Part shown: in pieces, positions 1 through 5,805 of the stretch
Numbering within the stretch: the stretch's first letter is position 1
Layout: every line of letters starts with the position of its first letter
Assembly: GCA_016937825.1 (NCBI GenBank)
Contig: JAFGVT010000068.1
Location: 1-9,915 of the forward strand
Length of the DNA stretch: 9,915 nt
From: Fidelibacterota bacterium
GTDB lineage: Bacteria > Fidelibacterota > Fidelibacteria > Fidelibacterales > Fidelibacteraceae
Direction of reading: 5' to 3'
Made by a program: the position numbers and the translations under genes
Notes under the pieces: generated by a model
What the model was told of the DNA's origin: nothing
Database searches by the model: none
What the model saw: the letters and a program-made list of their open reading frames with translations, nothing else

Positions 1-1854
1 AAGTCCCGCGACCTTGACCTCCTGTGTCTTCCACGGAACGGGCCGGATCATGTCGATCTGCTGATCGGACCAGCGCAGGGGTAATTTCGGTTCGATATTC
101 TTCAGTTGTTTGATATACCAGGGGGTGTTCAGCAAACTTAAGTTCACCACTTTTACGTCTCGGCGGAAATTCTCCACTTCCTGAATATACCAAAGCGGGA
201 AGGTGTCGTTGTCGCCGTTCGTAAACAGGATCGCGCCTTCCTCGCACGAATTCAGAAGGTTGTGGGCATAGTCGGAAGCAACGTAATTCCCCCAGCGATT
301 GTGGGAGCGGTAATTTGCCGCCAGCATATTTACGGGCAGGGCAAATAAAAGGAATACCGCTGCCGCTATATGAAGGATCTGCTTTAGTTTTTTCTTTTTG
401 ACCATCTGCTCGACAGTATCAAAAAGGGACATGGCTCCGATGCCGATCCAGATCGCAAAGGTAAAGAAACTCCCGACATAGGAGTAATCCCGTTCCCTCG
501 GTTGCGGATCGGGGTTGTTCACAAAGAGAACGATGGCCAGTCCCGTCATCACAAAAAGGATCAGCACCGGGAAGGCGCGTTTCCAGTCTTTGCTGAAATG
601 GAAAAAGGCCCCGATCATCCCGATGAGGAAGGGAAGTCCCCACAGCTGTTTAAGGTCAACACCGGGCCCGCTCCAGCCGACGCCGCCGCCCTCGGCGCGT
701 CCCATGTACTGCCAGTTGAAATAGCGGATGTACATCTGCTTGAACTGATAGCGCCAGAAAAAATCAAAGGGACCGCGATACTGAACGTCCGAGGTGTTTT
801 GCTTCATGGCCTCTTCCCTGCTCCAGGAGTGCTGGCCGTACTGCTCCCGTTGAAGATAGGATACGGCGGCGGCAACGGTCTCGGGATCGTTCTCGTCGAT
901 GCGGGGGTTCTTTAAGGATCGGATGAAGATCATTTCATAGCTGGAATAACCGACCAGCACCAAAATGAGCCCCACCGTGACCAGACGGCTCCATTTTGCC
1001 GCCAAGGGCCGGGTCTTGAAGACCCTGCCGAACAGAAAGAACAATCCGACGAACACGGCCGCAAAGACCAGCAGGGCAAGCGGAAAGGATACGGCGGCAG
1101 GGTTGATGTCGATCACTTTCGCTATTTTCGGGGTGCCGTCGATGATCCCCTTATGGATGATCAGGTAGGTCAGTCCCGCCAGCGCGGTAACACCCAAAAA
1201 GGATTTGATCTCAAAGCGGGAATACCGGAAATAGATGATGAGGGCAATGAAGGGGATGGCCAGGATATTCAGCAGGTGGATCCCCACACCGATCCCCAGA
1301 ATGTAGAACATGAACAAAATGTATTTTTCGCCGTGTTTTCCTTCAATGTCCGTGGCATCCCACTTGAGCACAAGCCAGACGGTCAGGGCTGTCAGGAGCG
1401 TACTGAGGGCATACACCTCCGTTTCAACGGCGTTGAACCACTGGCTGTCCGAAAAGGCAAAGGCCATCGCGCCCGCAAAGGCTGAAAAATAGATCATGAA
1501 CTGCTGTTTGAGGTCCGTCGCTTTTCCTCGGAAACGAATGATCAGCAAAATGATGCTATAGTATAAAAACAGAATGGTGACCGCCGATGAAAGGACGGAC
1601 AGCACGTTGGTCCTGAAAGCGATATCGCTGCTGAAGGGGATCATGGTAAAGATGCGTCCGAACAGCAGGAACAGCGGGGCTCCCGGGGGGTGCGGAACGG
1701 AAAGGGTATAGGAGCAGGCGATGAATTCTCCGCAATCCCAAAAAGACACGGTGGGTGCCATGGTCAGGAAGTAGATCACAAAAGAAAGAAGGAGCGATCC
1801 GAGACCGAAACCCAATTTCAGTTTATTTGCCTTTTTTATCTTGTCAATTAGCAT
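1..1854 (-). CDS. DUF2723 / TMEM260-like polytopic membrane protein, 5' part (C-terminus beyond window)
   Basis: The frame is open from an ATG at 1854 to the window edge, giving 618 codons with no stop, so the gene is partial. The start is supported by AAAGGA 5 nt upstream. The N-terminal half is strongly hydrophobic, with many membrane segments (about 14-32, 59-73, 83-107, 121-135, 148-164, 178-208, 218-234, 255-277, 291-307), and more follow near 405-420, 427-446, 461-477 and 491-510. Family hallmarks are WDCGEF at 39-44 just after the first membrane segment, HPPGAP at 55-60, PRERDYSYVGSF at 452-463 and NGDNDTFPLWY at 546-556. These match the DUF2723 family (GT-C fold, CAZy GT117). Human TMEM260 in this family is reported as a protein O-mannosyltransferase. 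The acidic residues D40 and E43 in the first loop sit where GT-C enzymes keep catalytic acids. The bacterial substrate is unknown, and envelope protein glycosylation is an inference. Bacterial members are commonly around 1000 residues, so a soluble C-terminal part is missing here. It lies 18 nt after the DUF1844 gene and is probably cotranscribed with it. Confidence 0.9.
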   Translation of the reverse strand, partial: MLIDKIKKANKLKLGFGLGSLLLSFVIYFLTMAPTVSFWDCGEFIACSYTLSVPHPPGAPLFLLFGRIFTMIPFSSDIAFRTNVLSVLSSAVTILFLYYSIILLIIRFRGKATDLKQQFMIYFSAFAGAMAFAFSDSQWFNAVETEVYALSTLLTALTVWLVLKWDATDIEGKHGEKYILFMFYILGIGVGIHLLNILAIPFIALIIYFRYSRFEIKSFLGVTALAGLTYLIIHKGIIDGTPKIAKVIDINPAAVSFPLALLVFAAVFVGLFFLFGRVFKTRPLAAKWSRLVTVGLILVLVGYSSYEMIFIRSLKNPRIDENDPETVAAAVSYLQREQYGQHSWSREEAMKQNTSDVQYRGPFDFFWRYQFKQMYIRYFNWQYMGRAEGGGVGWSGPGVDLKQLWGLPFLIGMIGAFFHFSKDWKRAFPVLILFVMTGLAIVLFVNNPDPQPRERDYSYVGSFFTFAIWIGIGAMSLFDTVEQMVKKKKLKQILHIAAAVFLLFALPVNMLAANYRSHNRWGNYVASDYAHNLLNSCEEGAILFTNGDNDTFPLWYIQEVENFRRDVKVVNLSLLNTPWYIKQLKNIEPKLPLRWSDQQIDMIRPVPWKTQEVKVAGL

Positions 1855-1872
1855 GATGGTCCTTTGTTTGAT

Positions 1873-2265
1873 TTATTTCTCTGTATCCTTTTTTTCGGTC
1901 TGACTTCCTTTTTCGGGAGGGACGTCCGTTTTACTCGCGTCCTCTTTTTTATCCCCGGCGGTCTTGTCTTCCTTTGGCTTTTTCTCGTTTTTCTCGTTCT
2001 GCGCTTTGTTCACTTCATCAACATAATTCAGGCGCAGGTCGCTGATGGTTCCGCTGAGAAATTTTTCTTCTTCCCCGGAAAGATTTCCGGTCGTTTTTTC
2101 ATGCAGTGCGGCCAAAAGATCTATCGTTTGTGACGCCTGCTCAAGCTCCCGCTCGATCTTCCCGCTCATCGGGTCCGGAAGCTTGCCTAAACTGATGAAT
2201 GCCGACTGGACCAGGCTGTAGACTAAGCCCATGAACAGCTGTTCGCTTGAGATCTTATCTGCCAT
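1873..2265 (-). CDS. DUF1844 domain protein
   Basis: This is a 130-residue protein. Residues about 8-84 form the conserved DUF1844 core: EQLFMGLVYSL near the N-terminus, LGKLPDPMSGKIERELEQA at 26-44, TIDLLAALHEKTTGNLS at 47-63, and LRLNYVDE at 77-84. Residues 88-130 are a Lys/Glu/Asp-rich, Pro-containing tail that is probably disordered. There is no signal peptide or membrane segment, so it is likely cytoplasmic. The family function is unknown and I assign none. An in-frame TTG at 2277 would add four residues (MEEK), but that TTG overlaps the GGAGG at 2271-2275. This Shine-Dalgarno sits 5 nt before the ATG at 2265, so I choose 2265. The gene follows recG after 161 nt and precedes the DUF2723 gene by 18 nt. 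The close spacing suggests cotranscription with DUF2723. Confidence 0.9.
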   Translation of the reverse strand: MADKISSEQLFMGLVYSLVQSAFISLGKLPDPMSGKIERELEQASQTIDLLAALHEKTTGNLSGEEEKFLSGTISDLRLNYVDEVNKAQNEKNEKKPKEDKTAGDKKEDASKTDVPPEKGSQTEKKDTEK

Positions 2266-2270
2266 TTTTT

Positions 2271-2275
2271 CCTCC
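2271..2275 (-). promoter_or_regulatory. Shine-Dalgarno GGAGG of the DUF1844 gene
   Basis: A consensus GGAGG lies 5 nt upstream of the ATG at 2265. It decides the start, because the longer reading frame begins at a TTG that overlaps this ribosome-binding site. Confidence 0.8.
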
Positions 2276-2312
2276 AAAAATTACTCTAGAAAGTTAATTT
2301 AATTCTATTTGC

Positions 2313-2318
2313 ATTGTA
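2313..2318 (-). promoter_or_regulatory. Possible -10 element for DUF1844-DUF2723
   Basis: The minus strand reads TATACAATG here. TACAAT (2318-2313) matches TATAAT at five of six positions, about 50 nt upstream of the ATG at 2265, within an AT-rich stretch. The -35 partner is poor (TTAAGC, 16 nt further upstream). I also see no clear Bacteroidota-type TTTG/TAnnTTTG pair. The call is weak and rests on position and one hexamer. Confidence 0.3.
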
Positions 2319-2384
2319 TAACAATAAAAACATCGCTTAAAAAAGGCGTACGCTGTATATGTTTCATGAGGGAAATGAGTTCCT

Positions 2385-2394
2385 GCAAATTTGC
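2385..2394. repeat. Palindrome GCAAATTTGC in the recG-DUF1844 gap
   Basis: This is a perfect 10-bp palindrome. It is flanked by TTCC on one side and GGAA on the other, which makes an 18-base inverted repeat with one extra T. It could be a binding site for a dimeric regulator or chance in AT-rich DNA. No second copy was noticed in the window. Confidence 0.3.
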
Positions 2395-2426
2395 GGAAGA
2401 ACGGCCGTCACGCCAGACCCCGCCGC

Positions 2427-4508
2427 TTAGCCGATCCCGGCATAATGTATCTTTTTAAAGTAGTGGTCAAGAAAGTATCTCCGGAATTCCTTGTTTTCCG
2501 GAAGCAGAAGATGGGGGTCCCGGGTGAAAGCCGCAACGGCGGCTTTTCGTGTCGTTTCAAGGATCTTCCTGTCGGTCAGCAAATTGAGAAATTTCAGGTC
2601 CGGCAGACCGTGCTGGCGTGCGCCGAATACATCTCCCTGCCCGCGTTGACGCATATCTTCTTCCGATATTTCAAAACCGTCGTTCGACCGTTCCATGATC
2701 TTCAGCCGTTCATATGCCGTATCGGCCGTGTTGCGCCGGACCAGAATGCACCAGGAAACCGCCCCGCCCCGCCCGACACGTCCGCGCATCTGATGCAGCT
2801 GGCTCAGGCCGAAACGTTCTGCGTTCTCGATCAGCATGACCGTGGCGTTCGGGTTGTCGACACCGACCTCGATCACCGTCGTGCTGACGAGCAGCTGAAT
2901 TTCATTTCTACCGAAAGCCGACATGATGCGGTCTTTCTCTTCCTTTTTCGTCTTTCCGTGCAGCATGGCGATGCGAAAATTCGCAAAACGGACGCTCAGG
3001 TCCTCATATCCTTTTTCGACGGCCTGCAGGTCCGATCTTTCCGATTCGGCGATCAGGGGATAGACGACATAGACCTGCCTGCCCGAGGTCATTTCCTTTT
3101 CCAGAAAATCGTAAACTCCGGGCAGCCGGCCGGGATCGACCACTTTTGTTTTTACGGGGATCCTTCCGGGGGGTAATTCGTCGATGACCGAAATATCCAT
3201 ATCCCCGTAAAGGGTCATGCTCAATGTCCGTGGGATGGGGGTTGCGGTCATGGCCAGCACATGGGGATGCATGCCTTTTCCGATCAGAGCGGCGCGCTGG
3301 TCCACGCCGAAACGGTGCTGTTCGTCGATCACAACCAGGCCGAGATGCGAAAACAGCACATCTTCCTGAAGAAGGGCATGGGTACCGATCACGATGGGGA
3401 TCTGGCCCGAAACGATCGCCTCGCGCAAGGCATCGCGCACCTTACGCGTCATTTTCCCGGTCATCAGACAGGACCTGACATCCAGGCGGTCGAATTCCTT
3501 TTTGAAATGCTCATAATGCTGGTTCGCCAGGATCTCCGTGGGCGCCATGATCGCCGTCTGATAGCCGTTGGCCGTCACGATGGCGGCCGCCATGGAGGCA
3601 ACAAGGGTTTTCCCGCATCCCACATCTCCCTGGAGAAGACGGTTCATGGGAACCTCGGCGCCAAGGTCGGTATAGATCTCTTTAATGACCCGTTTTTGCG
3701 CACCGGTCGGTTCAAAGGGCAAGTGGCGGTACAGTTTATGCAGGATGTCGCCCGCCTTGCTGCAGCGGGCGGCATTGGGTGTCTGCCTGATCTTGTTCCT
3801 TTTGATCGCCAGCATGCTCTGCAACATCAGGGATTCCTGGAACTTGAAGCGGTGTTTCGCTTTCTGCAGCGCTTCCGGGGAATCGGGAAAGTGGATCTGG
3901 CGGACCGCCTCCAGGAAGGGCGACAAATCAAATTCCCTGAGCATGCTGTCCGGAATGCAGTCCGGGATTCCGGGATCCAGATTGTCCATGACCGCAGCAA
4001 ATAGCCGGCGGAATGCCCTGCTGCTGAATCCGGATTGGCGCAGATTTTGGGTCAGGGGATAGACGGGGATCACGCCGCCGGTATTCAGCGTGTCTTTCCC
4101 CGGATCGATGATGTCAAAATCCGGGTGCGTCATGGTGTTGCCGCGAAAGAACTCGACCTTCCCGAACACCGAGATCGTATCGCCGGGCGAAAACGCCTTC
4201 TGGATCCATTCGGTCCCGTGGAACCAGTTCAGCGTCAGCAAGCCCGACCCGTCGGAGATCTCCACTTTCAGGATCTTTCGTTTTCGTGCGGGGATCAGTT
4301 TGATCTGCCGGACCTCGCCGACCACGGTGCATTCTTCACCCGTAATGAGCCTGCCGATCGGCTTGACCGAGGACCGGTCCAGATAATCCCGGGGAATATA
4401 ATATAAGAGGTCCTCAAGCGTATGGATGCCGGCTTCCGCCAGGGCGGACTGCCGTTTTTCGCCGATCAGGGGCAGACGGATAACGGGTATTTTCAGATCA
4501 TCATACAT
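2427..4508 (-). CDS. recG: ATP-dependent DNA helicase RecG
   Basis: This is a full-length 693-residue RecG, close to the usual family length. RecG is a cytoplasmic superfamily 2 translocase that remodels stalled replication forks and branch-migrates Holliday junctions. The N-terminal wedge/OB-fold region spans about 1-240. The helicase motifs follow in order: Walker A GDVGCGKT at 294-301, APTEILA at 322-328, GTHAL at 375-379, the DEQH box DEQHRFG at 395-401, TATPIPRT at 421-428, STTVIEVGVD at 542-551 and QMRGRVGR at 573-580. The C-terminal RQHG (631-634) lies in the RecG-specific TRG region. Walker A has Cys where many RecG proteins have Ser, and the catalytic Lys and Thr are intact. The ATG at 4508 lies 6 nt after the esterase stop codon and has no recognisable Shine-Dalgarno of its own, so translation is probably coupled to the upstream gene. 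Confidence 0.98.
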   Translation of the reverse strand: MYDDLKIPVIRLPLIGEKRQSALAEAGIHTLEDLLYYIPRDYLDRSSVKPIGRLITGEECTVVGEVRQIKLIPARKRKILKVEISDGSGLLTLNWFHGTEWIQKAFSPGDTISVFGKVEFFRGNTMTHPDFDIIDPGKDTLNTGGVIPVYPLTQNLRQSGFSSRAFRRLFAAVMDNLDPGIPDCIPDSMLREFDLSPFLEAVRQIHFPDSPEALQKAKHRFKFQESLMLQSMLAIKRNKIRQTPNAARCSKAGDILHKLYRHLPFEPTGAQKRVIKEIYTDLGAEVPMNRLLQGDVGCGKTLVASMAAAIVTANGYQTAIMAPTEILANQHYEHFKKEFDRLDVRSCLMTGKMTRKVRDALREAIVSGQIPIVIGTHALLQEDVLFSHLGLVVIDEQHRFGVDQRAALIGKGMHPHVLAMTATPIPRTLSMTLYGDMDISVIDELPPGRIPVKTKVVDPGRLPGVYDFLEKEMTSGRQVYVVYPLIAESERSDLQAVEKGYEDLSVRFANFRIAMLHGKTKKEEKDRIMSAFGRNEIQLLVSTTVIEVGVDNPNATVMLIENAERFGLSQLHQMRGRVGRGGAVSWCILVRRNTADTAYERLKIMERSNDGFEISEEDMRQRGQGDVFGARQHGLPDLKFLNLLTDRKILETTRKAAVAAFTRDPHLLLPENKEFRRYFLDHYFKKIHYAGIG

Positions 4509-4514
4509 GTTTTT

Positions 4515-5684
4515 TTACCGGTACAGATACTTTATGACCTTATGAAATCGCTTGCTCCAGCTGTTTTCGTCGTGTTTTGCGCCCGGGATCCTTTTGAACA
4601 CGACCTCCCGGTCGGCTTTCCATCCCGCTTCCGTCAGCGCCCGGTACACCGCAAGCTGGTGGGGTTCCATTTCCTCGGCCGCGGATTCTTCGCTTCCGAT
4701 GTCCATCCAGATGCGCATGGGGTGCTCTTTGCCCTTTTCCTTAATGAACGCGATCAATTCTTTATTGTTAAGGCCGAAGGAGGAGGAGAGAGCCCCTACC
4801 TTTGAAAAGATCTGCTGATGTTCCAGTCCGATATAAAGGGAGATCAGGCCGCCCATGGAACTGCCCATGATGCCGGTGTTCAATCGGCCGGGCTGCGTGC
4901 GGTAATGTTCATCTATATAGGGTTTCAGCGTCTCCGCAATAAAGGACCCGTACAAAGCGCCTTCCGCTTCGATTTCCCTTCCGGCATAGTGGAAGGGAAA
5001 GGGCGCATACTCGTTCATGCGCCGGTCCTCTCCGTTGTCGACCGCAACCACGATGATCTTGCCCATCTTGTTCCTTTCCATCATCCGGAAAAGGGTCTCG
5101 TCAACGTGCCATTCGTCGCCGAAGGCGGTCTCGGTGGAAAAACAGTTCTGCCCGTCGTGCAGGTAAAGGACCGGATAGGAAGCGCTGTCGCTTTCATATC
5201 CCGGCGGCAGCCAGATCCAAATCCTGCGTGTCCGGTCCAGCTGGGGTATAGGGAAAGCTTCAATGATCTCCATATTGCCGGCTATCCGTGGGGCTGTTTT
5301 CCCCGCATCTCCCGGTTCAGCCCATGCCTTCACGACATAATGTCTGTTTAGAACCCGCTGCCTCAACGTTTCTTTCCGGTTCGGCCGGGACATGCCGTTC
5401 GCGCGCGTTTCCACCCTGTCCCAGTTCCCCAGGGTGAACTTGAATTCGGCTTCCTGCCGCGGGAGCTCCGTTTCGAAGGTGTATTTTCCGGGTCTTTTCC
5501 GTATCATCCTGAAATTGGGATCGCCGGGGTTCCAGTTGTTGAAATTGCCCGCCAGGTACACGCCCGTTCCTTCCGGGAGCGTGTCCGGAATGCTGAGGGT
5601 CAGGGTCCAGCGCGTCAGGTCTCCGGACAAACAGCCGGAGATCAGCGCCAGGGCAATAATGAACAGTTTCCGGGTCTTTCGCAT
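4515..5684 (-). CDS. Predicted lipoprotein: starch/glycogen-binding-like domain plus esterase (EstD/Fes-type)
   Basis: This is a 389-residue protein with a lipoprotein signal peptide: MRKTRK, a hydrophobic stretch, and lipobox ISGC at 15-18 (lipidated Cys18). Residues about 25-120 form a CBM20/CBM48-like beta-sandwich, with AGNFNNWNP at 45-53 and a GKYTFETELP strand at 66-75. Residues about 135-389 match the putative esterase family (PF00756; enterochelin esterase and esterase D relatives). They include YLHDGQN at 174-180, the nucleophile elbow GSSMGG at 274-279 (Ser276), a candidate acid Asp328 in MDIGSEE, and His371 in AKHDENSW. It is probably anchored in the periplasm or outer membrane and hydrolyses an ester. 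The binding-like domain hints at a polysaccharide-linked or glycoside ester substrate, which is inference. A TAA lies in frame just upstream (5696-5694), so 5684 is the first possible ATG. AAAGGAG lies 12 nt before it, which is rather far. recG follows 6 nt downstream. Confidence 0.9.
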   Translation of the reverse strand: MRKTRKLFIIALALISGCLSGDLTRWTLTLSIPDTLPEGTGVYLAGNFNNWNPGDPNFRMIRKRPGKYTFETELPRQEAEFKFTLGNWDRVETRANGMSRPNRKETLRQRVLNRHYVVKAWAEPGDAGKTAPRIAGNMEIIEAFPIPQLDRTRRIWIWLPPGYESDSASYPVLYLHDGQNCFSTETAFGDEWHVDETLFRMMERNKMGKIIVVAVDNGEDRRMNEYAPFPFHYAGREIEAEGALYGSFIAETLKPYIDEHYRTQPGRLNTGIMGSSMGGLISLYIGLEHQQIFSKVGALSSSFGLNNKELIAFIKEKGKEHPMRIWMDIGSEESAAEEMEPHQLAVYRALTEAGWKADREVVFKRIPGAKHDENSWSKRFHKVIKYLYR

Positions 5685-5727
5685 CGCTCGGCATTACTCC
5701 TTTACAGGTCAGCAGGTACGAGGGCGT

Positions 5728-5739
5728 GTTTCATGAAAC
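5728..5739. repeat. 12-bp palindrome GTTTCATGAAAC
   Basis: This perfect inverted repeat, with no spacer, lies between the divergent candidate promoters. It is about 30-40 nt downstream of the predicted esterase -10 and about 15 nt upstream of the predicted kinase -35. Position and symmetry suit an operator for a dimeric regulator. GTTTCATGA, the first nine bases, recurs at 2361-2369 in the recG-DUF1844 gap. Function is inference. Confidence 0.4.
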
Positions 5740-5752
5740 GGCGATTTATTCT

Positions 5753-5781
5753 TTGCTACTGGTTAAATATATTTTTATTTT
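5753..5781 (+). promoter_or_regulatory. Candidate promoter for the histidine kinase gene
   Basis: TTGCTA (5753-5758), a 17-nt spacer and TATTTT (5776-5781) lie about 24 nt upstream of the ATG at 5806. The elements overlap the opposing candidate promoter, so the two directions could compete. The match is modest in an AT-rich stretch. Confidence 0.3.
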
Positions 5782-5794
5782 CCTTAAACAACAA
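5766..5794 (-). promoter_or_regulatory. Candidate promoter for esterase-recG
   Basis: On the minus strand, TTGTTG (5794-5789), a 17-nt spacer and TATATT (5771-5766) make a sigma70-like pair. The predicted 5' leader is about 75 nt and would include the 12-bp palindrome. The region is AT-rich, so chance matches are likely. Confidence 0.35.
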
Positions 5795-5805
5795 GGATTC
5801 ATCGT

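Larger units (their letters stand above)
2266..2426. other. recG-DUF1844 intergenic region
   Basis: These 161 nt are AT-rich compared with the flanking genes and hold no credible gene. On the minus strand they contain a candidate promoter near 2313-2320, the 9-mer GTTTCATGA (plus strand 2361-2369) and the palindrome GCAAATTTGC (2385-2394). No convincing hairpin-plus-T-run terminator follows the recG stop, so readthrough from recG into the DUF1844 gene is possible. Confidence 0.6.
5685..5805. other. Divergent control region between esterase-recG and the histidine kinase
   Basis: These 121 nt separate two divergent genes. The half near the kinase is very AT-rich. It carries overlapping candidate promoters in both directions, and a perfect 12-bp palindrome sits on the esterase side. 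Each gene's Shine-Dalgarno lies at its own end (AAAGGAG at 5697-5703 minus, AAGGA at 5793-5797 plus). No small gene here is convincing. Confidence 0.6.

Noticed and set aside
502..915. A 137-codon plus-strand frame opposite the DUF2723 gene
   Set aside because: The minus frame carries conserved DUF2723 motifs on both sides. The plus frame has no family features or ribosome-binding site.
2391..4004. Long plus-strand frames (261 and 247 codons) opposite recG
   Set aside because: recG is unambiguous over its full length. The antisense translations show no domain and have shadow-type composition.
5317..5694. A minus-strand frame starting at the ATG at 5694, very close to AAAGGAG
   Set aside because: It overlaps the esterase in another frame, and the protein lacks any recognisable domain. 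The Shine-Dalgarno spacing of 2 nt is too short, whereas the esterase frame has a full signal peptide and catalytic motifs.
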